Assembly: GCF_050436995.1 (NCBI RefSeq)
Contig: NC_134758.1
Location: 9,424,001-9,488,000, forward strand
From: Anticarsia gemmatalis
Taxonomy: Eukaryota > Arthropoda > Insecta > Lepidoptera > Erebidae
Length of the DNA: 64,000 nt
Direction: 5' to 3'
The notes below the pieces were generated by a model that was not told the DNA's origin, did no database searches, and saw nothing but the letters and a program-made list of their open reading frames with translations. Each line of letters opens with the position of its first letter. Position 1 is the first letter of the stretch. Both the position numbers and the translations under genes were made by a program. This document shows positions 46,456-59,573 of this stretch, piece after piece.

Positions 46456-49400
46456 TATTATCATAATATTTATAACTATATTTATATCAAAATAACTTTT
46501 ATTTACAATTTCCTATAACCGGTCTATGAAATTGTATGTAAAATAATAAGACTTTAAAAAAATAATTCAACTAACATGAAGTATTTTAAATTTTTCAAAT
46601 CAAAAATATGACTTATTTTGAAGTAGAGTTGGTAGAGAACGGAAGTGGAATGCCGGTAACCAAGATTCCTGTAAAAATTGTACGCCCGACGTCGGACAAC
46701 GAGCGACCACCGCAAGGTTGTACAAACTTCATCATTATGCTTTGACTCGGGACAAGCAAGACCCGGTATATTTTCACTGATATTCTTTAGCAGTAACTAA
46801 TACATTTTTTTTTAATATAACGCAGGAAGAATTGTAACTGAAACTATAACTTAACTATTGGGCACATTAGTAAAGCATCAGGTCATCTTTTTGAGACGCA
46901 TTTTACTTATAGTAGAATGTACAAAACTTTGTACACACACAGCTACATAATGTGTAAGGTACACCAGTAAACGTTCTATTAGGGATCAAGAGCAACATAT
47001 AATCTTCTTGTCTTATTAGACACAGAGATACAGACATAAAATCAAGCTTGTATCTCATAAGAGTAGCCAGTAGCAGACACCAAAGTAAAACATCTTATTA
47101 AAATACACAAAATCCTTGGCCTTCCTACAGGAATACATTTTTTAATAAAATTCGTTGGTTGTACCGGAGGCACGGTTCATTAAATTTAGATGTAGCCCAA
47201 TTTCTCATGATGCTCTCTGTTGCTCCACGGTGCATTCAATTTTGTTGTGGTCATCGCATGTCAGAATTCTCAAACATCACTCAAATGTAAGTATGTTAGG
47301 TAATATTTAAATCTTGTACTGTTTCTGTCACAATCAGGTATAAAATACTTTTGTTAGCTACTGAAAATCGAGTAAAATTTTTGTATTGTATTTTAATTAT
47401 AATATAATAGTGGAACAATCTTGTCAAGCGGACACAATACAATATACCCGGTATAATATATGTAGATTACCTGTCTTATATCGTACTAAAACTCATTACT
47501 GTCTAGTGTCTACTATCTGTCTCTACTATAAACCTTATTAGGGTTATAGAGGTCTACAGCCTAAATTAGACAGCATAGAATATGGCCTAACCCCTATTTT
47601 AGTATGAGAAGACCCTTCCGCAGGAAAGGCGTTTTAATTAGCCTATTATTATAAGAATATAAAACAGGCGAGACAACAGCTTACGCGTAACGTAACGTAC
47701 CTAGAAGTTTTTATTACCAAATACCGAGAATCTTTTAGTAAATTATTTTTCTCATATAAATCAGCGTTTTACATAATATAAATAATCTTTCAAAGGTTTC
47801 TTTTCTTAAGTATATTTTAATTTATTAAAATTTTAATATTTTTTGGTCCACAACGTACTTATTTAATGCAGTATTAGAACAAAACTTTAGAATTACAAGA
47901 TTGTTCCACATTCACACGTCCAAAATAGGATACAATTATTTGGCGCCATTTTCAGCGGCAGCCATTAAACAGGAATTATGACGTCACACCTGTTACAATC
48001 GCGTTAAGTACCCACGTGTATTCCCACGCTTAAACAACTCTGACACATTTTATATAGCACCATACTTGCGAACAATGTTCTTTATGAAATTACACGGAAT
48101 ATTCCATGGGATTCAAATTACGTGGATGCAACGCCATGTCACGTGCGAAATTTCCTTTGTTGGGTATTTCGACAAAATGGATCTGTTGAATAGCGGTGAT
48201 TTAAATAACTCTTTCCAATATCAGATACTTACTTTTTCTATCATCTGACATGTTTAATTGTTTTTCATTTGTAGGGCTTCTAAGTAGAAATGTATGAGAA
48301 ATAAGTATCAAAACTATTCTTAAATATTATTTTAAACCATATCATCTGACGATAGCAAAGGTCCTCAGAACAATATCGATAGAAACCTTGACGTTCCGAA
48401 AAAGGTTTTCCATAGCAAAGTTGTCAATGAAGCCCCTCAACACAAATAAATTCCCACCTGATTCACCAACCAAAAAACAAACAACATAATCCGCCATTTA
48501 CTTAAACAAACGTAAGTACAGTCATAGCAACTCGTTTTAATCGCTTCAAAGCACGAACGTCCCACAGCGTCACCGAACTTACACGTATTTAGTCAGCGTA
48601 ATCCAATCCTACTCATACGAGATTAAACCATTGCCAAGTCTAGATGTTAACAAATTGCCATAGAATATTCAACGAGGACAAACGAGTTTTGCCCCGAAAT
48701 GTATTTAATTTTAATGGCAGTCGAGGTAAAGCGCCCTCTGGCTTCGTGCGCTCGTACTACGGCTTTGAACCACAAAAAAAACAAACTGCCGACGTCAAAT
48801 AGAGTGGCCCTCGATGCTGCTGAAATTTTGAAGATTTTATTTATAGGATGGAATAGTAAACACAGCCTTAGGGAAGACGCCTTTGACTGAATCTAAAACC
48901 TATGATGAAAGTTTAATTCATAGAAAATCGATTCTAGGTACTACACCTGATATATCAGGTGATTATACGGTATAGAAGTTACGAACACTATAATAATAAA
49001 ATGATTTTATATAAAAATGTTTTATCAATTCAAGATCCAGTATTATGCAACATCGTTGGTTTCTAACATTCCAACCTCGTTCATTAACTACCAATTCTCT
49101 ACCTCCCAACTTATCTCTGCTTACCAAAGATAACACGAAACAACGTAATAACAATAACCCATTTAAACCCCAACCAAAATTGGTCTCACAACAAATCATA
49201 GCGAAGTACTCTTGAAACTGGGCTGTAATTTTTATTAAACCTAATTATGTCCCGCCCTCTACCGGTCGGAATTATTTAAATTAACCCGCTTTAGAAGCCT
49301 CAAAGCATTTCCTCTTCCGGTTAAGTACGTTGAGCCGTAAAAGCCTCGGTCCCGAATCGTTCCGAGTAACTGTTGTTACATATATTTGACTAAAGGCTTT

Positions 49401-49993
49401 TGTCATTGTGGCTCGTGTATGTGGATAGAGTACCGCCCGAGGCAGAATGAATCAAAGTTTAAAATGTCACTGAAGCACATTTTTCTTTGTGGTTTTTATT
49501 TGGATTAAATTACGTCTCTTTGAATAGGCGGTGATTTTTTATTACTATATTATCACTATTTGAAAATATGCCATTATGTTGTGATACTTTTTTCTATTTA
49601 CTATTTTTTCTTTCAATTCAATAATTAATTTTAAAATAAAATAATGTTTTTACTCCTGTAAAGAGATAAACTATTCAGCATTTCTTTAATAGTAGAGTAA
49701 AGTACCTAATTTTTCTAGAGCACAAGGGGTAAAACTACAAGATTACAAGTAATAATTCTAGAATCTCTTAACTTAGTAGCAAATAATAAAGCTTAAAACT
49801 GAGATATTATCTCTTTGACTTCAAGTTGTTCAACAATAGTGACGTCACAGATAACGCTGTCTACTGCAGATACGTGCTTAATTATTCGAATGAATTAAAT
49901 CCATGCAGAGTAATTCACATTTAATTTAATTTTGAGTCATTGTGTATTTGATTTAGTATTAAAATTAATTCATCTTGTACACCACAGTATTTT
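46456..49993. other. Noncoding, with CRE and promoter-like words
   Basis: No gene is recognised over about 3.5 kb. At 47939-47990 TTTGGCGCCA, GCAGCCAT and TGACGTCA (47979-47986) are combined, as in the 35.8-kb module. Other sites are the CTCF-like GCGCCCTCTGG at 48731-48741 and TGACGTCA at 49840-49847. The ORFs at 48066-48248, 48699-48890 and 48963-49199 are unsupported. Confidence 0.45.
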
Positions 49994-50090
49994 TTAACCC
50001 ATCCCTGTCCCATTGCTGAGCAAGGGTCTCCTCCCAAAACCAGAGAGGAGTTTGAGTCGACCACGCTGGCCAAGTGCCGTTAGGTACTTA
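49994..50090 (-). mobile_element. SINE (family C) 3' fragment, minus strand
   Basis: The complement of this stretch contains the CACGCTGGCC/GGCCAGCGTGG core and the CTTGCTCAGCAATGGGACA-like end of family C. Only the 3' part is left. Confidence 0.7.
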
Positions 50091-50644
50091 CAAACTATTT
50101 GAATATTTTATAAAATCTATCCGTCTCTTACGTTTTCATTGCTAAACCAATGAAACAATTTTCATGCAGTTACCATAGGGATAGTTTGAATGCCCAGTAA
50201 CCACCACATCTTTTTTTAAATACTTTTCCCAAACATAGCACGTAAGCTAGTAATTCTGTATATTGTGAAAACTCATGTAGTCTCTGATAGGAACAGTTCA
50301 CTTTTGTAGGTAAAATGCGATTGCTTATAAGTAAAGTGCCAAGGTCTAATAACGAGATATGCGAAATATTGGCACTGTCAAACGTTTTCTCCTTGGCTCG
50401 TAGCCATTCGTTAAGTTCAAGATTTTATTCATTTATCCATGGAGCGGAACCGAAAGAAAATTATTTTTATGTTCTTCTATAAAGACAATGCTTATCAAGC
50501 AAAACTTTGGCGTATCTAGGAAACGAATATTGAAAAGCTATTCTTTTTATTGTTTTCTCTATTGATATTAATAAAAATATAATTATATTCGTTCCCTTTC
50601 AATACCTTTGAGTATAGTTATAACAACTGTCAATAATAAGATTT
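50091..50644. other. Noncoding, nothing recognised
   Basis: No gene or repeat. Confidence 0.5.
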
Positions 50645-50840
50645 TGACTGCCTAGCGCAGTGGTTAAAATCGCCATCATTTAGACGGGAGGACGTAGGTT
50701 CGATTCCCATATAAAACAATTATTTGTGCGACCCGCAAATATTGTTGCAAGCCTGGCTGTACTTTTAGTCCGTTGTTTGTATGTTTGAAAAAGTCTCCAC
50801 GACAACGCAATTTTTAACGCGGGAGTTGTGTTTAAAAATA
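50645..50840 (+). mobile_element. SINE (family A), near complete, plus strand
   Basis: It starts GACTGCCTAGCGCAGTGGTT (A box TAGCGCAGTGG) and has a B box GGTTCGATTCC at about 50698-50708. The body follows through TGTGCGACCCGCAAATATTG and GTCCGTTGTTTGTATGTTTG to GCGGGAGTTGTGTTTAAAAA. It is more diverged from the 62.4-kb copy, so older. Confidence 0.88.
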
Positions 50841-52065
50841 CCTACATGATCCTAACCCTGGAAAATAGCGTTTCTAGAATATTATACGAACACTAAAGAA
50901 GAATATGGGTGTAACTATGATTTGTTATTGGCCAATTTGATCAGACAGTAAACACAATTTTAAGTTTATTCACATGCAGGCGCGCGATACTACAATTAAT
51001 ATGGAATTTGGTTGCGCGTTGCAATACACGTATTTGGGATAGACACGGTGCGATTACACGTGAAAATGACCATCACAATTGTTTGTGATATCAACACGGT
51101 TTTGAACGAAAGCTTGTCACTGTTATTTATGACACGAATGAAAAGGGCCATGAGTTTCTTGCCAGCTTTTGTTATTGGTTTCCTGCGGTAAATTCACTAA
51201 CTGTATTTTCTACGATCGTAATTATTTGTATTCGACCTAAATGAACAAATATTGAAATTACAATTCTCGCATTCAAATGTCAAAGTTTGGCGAGTTTACT
51301 TGCAATCAACACTAACTGTAATGTTTGTTTGTACAAAATAAATAACTAATTGACTTGATTTTGAAACAATAACTACTAAAGTAGCCTTTCAATCAAGAAC
51401 CTATAACTATTGTTGGACAAATGAAAATACTATTACTAATACATAAACTAGAAGCCAGATTTCCTACGTCTGTAAAACCTCGGACGTAGTTACTAACTCC
51501 GGACTTGGAAGCGAGGGGTTAACGAATTAAAAAGTTTCACCCACTCGCTACCTAGCGCCACCTAGCGGGACTTTCAAGATACGTGACTGGATGTATTTGT
51601 ATTTGTACACATTTATCGGAATGAATGGTGTTTACGAGAACACGATTTAAGTTGGATTAAAATGATTCTGCAGTTCAATTTGATATTTGTTTGATGCTCT
51701 CAAAATACATCACTGAACAGCTACGTAATTGGTACAAAGTCAATATAAAAACAAGGTCTAACCTTTTTTACCGCTTCCATATTACCGTCATTAGCATGGC
51801 GTAATTTTATCATAAGTTAATCAACCGCTCCTAATATAACTACAGCTATTCAACAGTAAGTTAAACTGTCACTACTAAACAGTAAGTAATGTGGCATACG
51901 TAACGTATTCAGTTCCCGGTCGAGTAACGAGTTTAGCACCACGCCGCGAGGCTTGGTAATGTGCTCTCATCGCGCTCATCGATAGCTCTCTTTCTATGCG
52001 AACTTTAATCCAATATGTCTCCTGTAAAGGAGGTTGTATAATGACTGTAGTATAATACAAAACTT
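50841..52065. other. Noncoding, with a CTCF-like site
   Basis: No gene is recognised. GCGCCACCTAGCGG at 51555-51568 closely matches the CTCF core motif. The 61-codon minus ORF at 51875-52060 is unsupported. Confidence 0.45.
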
Positions 52066-52268
52066 TTCTTTTTCTTTTAAAAAATACAACCCCGCATTAA
52101 TAATTGCTCTTGTGTCGCGGAGACATATACAAACGTACAAACAACGGACACAAAGTACAACCAGACCCGAAACAACTATTTATGGCTCGCACAAATAATT
52201 GTTCCGCGTGGGAATCGAATCCACGACCTCCCGACACCGTGGTAGCGTGGTGACCTAAACCACTGCAC
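52066..52268 (-). mobile_element. SINE (family A), minus strand, head slightly truncated
   Basis: On the minus strand the B box GGATTCGATTCC and body GTTTCGGGTCTGGTTGTACT, TGTCCGTTGTTTGTACGTTT and GCGACACAAGAGCAATTATT are clear. The tail is AAAAGAAAAAG. The first bases of the head beyond GCAGTGG are lost. No target-site duplication is seen. Confidence 0.88.
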
Positions 52269-55200
52269 ATTTGAGCATTTAGAGTCGAATATATTCCCGT
52301 AATTTATATTGACATTACATTCCATAACTTATAAAAACATCACATAAAAAAGTGTGTTTACGAAAATCGAAACAAAACATTTTAATCTTAATTAAACTCC
52401 AAATAAGTCCTTACCATACTTTTAAACAACCGAAAAAACACAATAAAACTAAAACTACAATAAAAAACTGTGACATTATATCATTATTACTTGTAGTATG
52501 TATCATCTCTTTTACACGGGGGTACCGTAGCCGCCATTATAATCTATAGGCGACATTACAGATACACGGAATAGCTTTTTCCGCAGTACGGTGACGATAA
52601 TCCTGTCGTATATTTTAGTTTTGTTTCTGTATAATTCTTGTTTGTGTCTACTGTAGTTATGATATAACCTGAAAAGCAGTTTAATTTGGGTTATAATGTG
52701 AAATTTTCCAGTTGTTACCCTATTTCCTATTACAACTGTATATTCAGTGTCCATGCTTAATAGGTGGACTACTGGGCATAAATACTAAGGTTTTCCATAA
52801 TAATTTAAGATGGCAGCTTTTTTTTTATTTTATAATTACACAAACAATACTTAAGAATACTACATATCCCCACAAAACCGGTGTAGCGGTTTGTCTGTGA
52901 ATAAAATACCACATACGTAGGTAAATTTATAAATAATTTTAATACCTACATTTCTTCTAAGTTCGTATTTAGATACTCCGAATGACTAAGAAAAAAACAA
53001 AGAAAATTGAACAAAGATAAAATGTATTTGAACTATATCAAAGTAACATTTATCTAGATTAAATAAAACTTGAAACAAAGACCTAATATCGCGGCTTTAG
53101 TTTAATTTAGCGCAAAACGCCACCGCCAGTGAACTCGGCTGACAGCTTTGAGGAGAGCAAATGAAAAATTGTAAAAGTTGTGAACAGCTGCATCTCGTTC
53201 CCAACACTCATCTACATAACTTGTGTTACGTCACCACTGTTATATTCCGTATTATATAGGCTTTTGAACCGGTGTTTGCTTGTGTAGATATAATTATTTG
53301 AAATATAATTTAATTTAAATTAACTAAACGAACGCATACTTGATATAAGATCGTTTGTTAGTGTAAAGCACAGAGTCCTTTCACAATTCACGGTTACATC
53401 ATGAATAATCATAATGTTAATTAATAACCTATATTTTGTGAAGAATCAATAATCACAAAAAGCAAAAGATTAAAAGAAAATACAATATTTTTATAAAGGA
53501 CTATTTACCGCTGCGCGTGTTCATTTTTTGTTTCAATGAATCTCAATTCAATTAAAAACAATCTAAGCAAAAAGAAAATAAAATCCAACCGGTAATTTCT
53601 CAACAAACAACCAGACGACATTAGTAAAAAAGAAAAAGAAATACCAACTTATATTTCCCAGCTGATTCATAAAACACTAAGCCCATCGGCCCGCCGGCAG
53701 GTGGCGTGAGTGACCTAGTTTAACGCCAGAGTACGCTAGATTGCCGACGTAGCGGAAAAGTGCAGAGGTCGTTCCACCTCTCGATAATTCACTACTCTGT
53801 ACCACTCTAGGAGAATGCCTCTAAATAGTTAATTACTCTGTGTCAGTGTTCTTTGTTGTCGCATGCATGGTTTCTGTCGTTTTAAATTCAGTTATGGCTT
53901 TGAAAAAGTAACTTTGTGGCAGTTAAAAACCAACTACGGACGTACGTTTTATAGTAGTATCTTTTTATCGGAACTTATGCACATTGCACGATAGAAGATT
54001 AGACCTTCTACGTCAAATAGATGTAGTTCGCAGACTTCTGACAGGTTGCCATCTTTGGATCTTTATTGATCTTTGCGGGTCATACTTTCATAATTACATT
54101 CTGTCATAAATCAAAACTCCGAACTCTTAACAACGCAACTTATAGCCATGTAAATCAAAATGGCGAAACAAATCTCGATATCAAATCCCTCTATGATTTA
54201 GTGACGGATTAACACGTTCATAAGCTTAACCTACACCTACATCACACAAACCCCATAGCATTGTACCAGGATTATACTAGGTTCGATGTCCGGTTGGGGA
54301 ATAAACCCTTTATTCCCAATGTTCCGCCGATTATGTAAATGTGCGTCGGTTTTGTACAAAAAGTGGCCAATGAAGGTTTTAATACTGAACGCCTTTTACC
54401 CGATTATTGGGTAATTAGGGGGAAATGGGGGTAAGGGAGAGAAGATTTATTACCCTTGCGAATCGGTAAGCGAATTTAAATAGTTCTATTAAAATTTACA
54501 CACAAAGAAAAGTTTTCCGTAGTTAAGCACTAGAAAACAAATGGAATAGACCTGGCTTACTAAAAAAAAAAGACCGCGTGTGACTGAATGTGTTACACTT
54601 ACACGGCCAAACCATGTACCATTTTTAATCATACAATTATGGTTTATTTAGTAATCAATATTACTTTAGAAAATCAGCCCTGAAGTGTCTATTATAGGCG
54701 GTTGAATACTGTATGCGAGCGTAGGTGAGCTGATGATGAAATATGCGTATTATTTCACGGCTCACGACGTAGAGACTACCACGAGTACTACGCAAGTGGA
54801 AGAGATAAGGAGACACTTATCTTCAAGATTTCTCCAGTTTCCACTAAAACTCTCTAATTCACTGACCAAGTACTTAATAAATCCAAACTTTTAGGACAAC
54901 AATCTCGACATTCACAAAGACGTCCTCAGACGGACCTTTTGGACTATAACTTCAACTGGAACAATTTTGAGGCCTTTGTCTGAAACAATTTATACCGAGC
55001 GTCAGCTTACAAACGCCTGTACCAAGGAAATGAGCCCTCCTTTCAAAATTGTAATATGCATACCATTGCTCGCTTTGTTCCCTTATAAAATAAGAGCTAT
55101 GTATTCCTCCAAACCAACTACGCAATGTGTTAGTCAAAGAGGAGATTTCCGTCAACAAATCACAGAGTGTTTGTCGAAATTTGCGTGGCGTGTTTTCGCA

Positions 55201-57001
55201 GTAAATCGACGCGAATGTCTTTTATCTCGTTGATGGACCATTACACCTCGGCACTGGCGTTTTTTGTTCAGCCTGACTTATTGCAGCAAAGAGGCCACAC
55301 TACACAAAATGTGGAAACACAGCTGCTTGTGATTCGCTACAGCAAAGGGATAACAAATCGTCGACTATCACTGGCCTTTTTGGCGAAAGTGTGGACATTA
55401 TTTATGTTAGCGCTCTACTAAAAAGAGGATATTTTATTTTGTGTTGCCTACTTTCTTGACGTGAGGAGACTTTTGTAGGTCGAAGGCCTTTTTTCCGTCC
55501 ATAATACTGAATTCCAAGAATAAAATATTGTTGCGAATTATACTACGAAATTGGCAATATCTGATCATTCAGATGAATGAAGGGATATTGACGAAATGTA
55601 TTTTATGAGAAAGATGAATGTAAACATGAATAGCACAATTCTGAGAAGTGACGCCGTGAAAGGCCATTCACGAATTATAGAGCTGGCTGGCTTTTGATAT
55701 TAATAAAAGTCCTTTAACAAGGTCAATCGGTCACTCAAACGGTCAAAATGTAACTTGAGGTCACATCGCAAAATCGCGAGAAGCTACCTATTTGAAAATG
55801 AAATGATGTTATTTTTGAGTCACCTAATCCGCGATCCGTGGTGTACTGTATACGTAGTATCTACCTATTTCTTAAACCACATCTTTATAAAAACGAAAGC
55901 ACAGAACGAAAATTAGAGCTAACTTATTTCTCTAGGTAAACCAGTTATCTTATTTAAAATCGAAGCAACCTCATCTATCTTATCCGAAGAGAAATAAAAA
56001 ACGGCAAAAAGTCTTGCCAAAACTAGGGCACCTCTAAAATCAAGCTTCGAAACATCTTGAAGAAACATTTCGCTTAAAATAACCTACATTGGTGAAGTCT
56101 AATATTTTAGTTGGCGAGGTTTTCCGACATGTTGGCCAGCACGTAGGCACATACCTCTAGAATATTTCCCGCACGTGACCTATGTTAGTACACAGTTTTA
56201 GCGAAGATTGCGAATTTCTCACAAGATATTGATGTAGCTTGCGCGTACGGCTTTGAAGTTTCTTTTGGTTATTAAATTCTTTGAAAACCATATTTTATGG
56301 AACCAATCTTCTTCAGAAGCTATAGATAAAAGATTTACGAATTACATTCTTCTGTTCTGTAAAAGGTATTTTAATAAGCAGGGATTTTCTTTTTGGTACC
56401 TATATTTTATGTGCCGGTATACAACATATAATATAATATGTAATATTTCATCAATTTAACTATGTAATTAACATACAATTCTAAGCGATAACTGTTTTAA
56501 GAGTCTTTACATTATCTGGCAAACATACACTTTTATGGCTCCAGATTCGTTGCCATCAACTTACTTTATGCCAGCATCTATTCTGCAACGAAAAACTTGA
56601 CTCAACAAGCATTCCCTGGCACGATTTTCCTGTACCATATAGTAGTTGGCACATCGTTACTCGGGGACGTGTTCGTCCAGTAAATCCTGAGTGGGCAGGT
56701 GATGGCGCCGTGTGGATGCACGGGCACGCACGCTGCACGCATTTGCATATCTAGTGCCCACGATGTATGTTGTTTGCTGCATGTCATACAAGATTACGTT
56801 GAGGCTTCGTGTATATTGTCATGATCGCGAATGTATGCGCTGACATATTTGTTGACACATTTTTATGAACAAAATTGTGAAAGTAACTTTCGTGTTTGAG
56901 TAGAAATAAAACTGAACACAATATAGTAGCAGTGATATGAATGTGTATTGTCTAAATTATTCAGTAAATTTCTTGCAAACGTAGGACTTGCTCTACGTTT
57001 G
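52269..57001. other. Noncoding, about 4.7 kb
   Basis: No gene is recognised. A CTCF-like motif in the opposite orientation (ACGCCACCTGCCGG on the minus strand) is at 53694-53707, in a GC-rich patch of about 53690-53770. A hairpin GCAAACGTAG/CTACGTTTGC spans 56975-57002 with an 8-base loop. ORFs of 60-94 codons, such as those at 54967-55421 and 56863-57147, show no protein-like features. Confidence 0.45.
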
Positions 57002-57040
57002 CGAGAAGGCCCTTGCCCAGCAGTGGAACGGTAATGGGTA
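57002..57040 (+). mobile_element. SINE (family C) 3' end fragment
   Basis: It carries CCCTTGCCCAGCAGTGGAAC and GGTAATGGGTAAAAAAAA, the 3' end of family C with an A-rich tail. The body and head are absent. Confidence 0.65.
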
Positions 57041-59310
57041 AAAAAAAAGAAAATTGTCACGAAGAGATGCAGAGCATTTGTCGAAAATAGTAAACTGACA
57101 AAATATAATACAAACCTTAACAACGAAACGCCATATTCTACCGACATTCATCATGATCCAAAATCAAATCACACGACACCCACACAGTTTAATTTACGCG
57201 AGCACTGGACACACGTGCGTACTGCCAACGACCAAATAAAACCCAATACATCTCCGCATTTAGAAATAAATTATAATTATTGGATAAAACCGTAAAGGGT
57301 ACAAATACCGGCCGCTTATCGGAATGTAAAGCCGGTGATTTAAATTTATCTCTTCAAAACAATGACATATTGCACAGATAAAATAAAAGGGTTTCGTTTA
57401 ATTTCGTGCGTTAATGTGCTTTTGTTTATTGGCCATAATTAATGTTACACCTGCTTTATGAAATGTGGTACAAAAGAGACCAAACATTTACCGGCTTGAA
57501 TTCTAAACAAGAAATAATGGTGATAAAATAATGTTTCAGTAAATTAAAAAAAAAAGAAAAGAAAAGAGTTCTTGTAAGACACGTCAGACCATTTGAATTA
57601 TGGCCTCGTATGAGGTAATCAAGAAATACTCAGATCTTGTGTCGTATAAATAAATTTGTCTAAAAATGTATGTCAGATGAGATCAGATGATTATAGTTTA
57701 CTATTTTGTTTATTTATAATGCGGTCAAACACAATATGGCTGAATTCATACAATAGAATATTTTATAGAGATACCAAAGCCACATTAAAAACAAATTTAA
57801 TTTGACTATTTAGTAACTCAAATATTGTTCGCCATATCATAACCGCAAACAAATTTATAATGATTTTAATGCTACAGTAAATAGAAACAGCGGTTTGCCG
57901 ATAGATTTGAAGTTCGTCTAATTTGCGGTCACCTCATTAGTGCAAATGCACAACTATTGAATATATTGTCACGTAGGTTTATTGTGTATATTAATTGATA
58001 GTTATATTAGAAAAAAACAGCATTTTATAGCTTCTACAGGCTTTTACATTACAATGTAACAACATAGTAGTATATAACAATAAACATATGCATCTAAACT
58101 TTTTGATATGAAAACCTATTTTTTCCTAGTGTCGACGTTCCCTACAAGACTTTGAACAGTATCAAAAAGTGTGTAGAGTCCTGTTTTGATATCTGCACGA
58201 TGTTATGAAAATCCTGAAACAATAGCGCCAATGCAACCCGATTGCTAAATCCAAAGCGCGATAATCGGCTTACAAAATAATATTTCAATATTTTTAATCA
58301 CTTTTTAAGCCAAATTAAACCAGTTTTTGGTAAACAAAAACAAAACTAGCCGCGGCTGTTCACGTAAACACAGTCACGTTTCGTTCGCTACTCCATTCAG
58401 TTTGATGTTCGCACGTAGAGTCCGCCGGTTCGAATATATTCTTTATACGCCAACGGTCAATAATAAAATTCAATTTACATCGCCTTTTGAAGACCTATTG
58501 TTGGTATGTGGGCAATTTAGAAGGTTTAAAGGGTGCGAATTGCTTTGTGTTGGCTATTTCGGTAGATAATGTGGGTCGTTTTTAATTTAAATCCTTCTTT
58601 TGTTGTTGGTAGCGGAAAGAAACGAAATCAATTACTACTTACGCATACATACATAGCGTGAATGTGGCAAATATACTTCTAATATTTTATTTATCCAGCA
58701 AAATAGCAGTTTTTTAGAAAATACTAGCATTTAATTAAATAAAGCTTCATAACGAGCCCTCAAAGAGCAGTTCACTCGCACAAACAATTAATTCCACTGA
58801 TTGCAGATGCTATGAAAACCTAACAACAAAACAACCGGCAGAAATACTAAACTATTGAATCGGAAAAATATAAACGAAAGTAATACACGAACTCTTTGGA
58901 GCTCGATAGAAAAACTACGAGAGAAACCATTAGTGAAGTTAAACGCATTAGCCAAGTTTAGCCATTAAAGCTCGTTAAAAATATTGTTAGCCGTTATAAC
59001 AGCGCTCTCGCGTCCGCTGAGGATTCGCCTTTGCATCGTCTTCGTAAACATTACTCGGCCAATCTTTGTAAAGTTATGACGAAGTGCTTTTTTATTAATT
59101 TTAATAAATTACTTTGTCATAATTTGTTTAGAATTTGTAATTTGTTTGGTAAATTGAAAACACGGGAACTTCAATGCCGCGAGCTCATTTCGTGTAATAT
59201 AATTCGCGCTAATTAAAAACTTTGTGTGTCCTGCTTTCGTGGAAATTTTAGCAAAGACACATGCTTAACAATATACAATTTAATAAAACAATCTTAAATG
59301 CATAAATATT
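57041..59310. other. Noncoding, with a 49-nt hairpin
   Basis: No gene is recognised. TTATGACGAAGT at 59074-59085 pairs with ACTTTGTCATAA at 59111-59122 (11 of 12). Inside, TTATTAA pairs with TTAATAA. The 57.4-kb segment has a CCATAATTAATG homeodomain-type site. The ORFs at 58327-58569 and 59031-59216 are unsupported. Confidence 0.45.
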
Positions 59311-59316
59311 TTTATT
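59311..59316 (-). terminator. Possible polyadenylation signal AATAAA (minus strand)
   Basis: On the minus strand GTGTGAATAAAAATATTT lies about 260 bases downstream of the stop of the 59574-60050 reading frame. This is a reasonable 3' UTR length for an insect transcript. AATAAA is common by chance in AT-rich DNA, so this is weak evidence. Confidence 0.25.
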
Positions 59317-59573
59317 CACACATCAATTTGAGATAATTAAGCCTGAGCATTATAAGCCAAATCGCAAAACATCAGTTGTCAAATTACCCGCATTTACAAT
59401 TCCATTTCCAACCTCTTGCCACAATTATACCGTCGTAAATAGTACATTGAAACATTACAGCATTAGTACATTTGTACACATTCGAGTAGAGGCATCAGTT
59501 GTTAGTCAGCTTAGAGTCAACTACGGGGTCCATTAACAAGCACTAAGCCAGCAATAAAGCTTAGTTCGCGCAA

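Noticed and set aside
56556..56787. Overlapping minus-strand ORFs in a GC-richer patch
   Set aside because: Reduced stop frequency due to higher G+C explains them; no codon pattern, start context or homology is visible.
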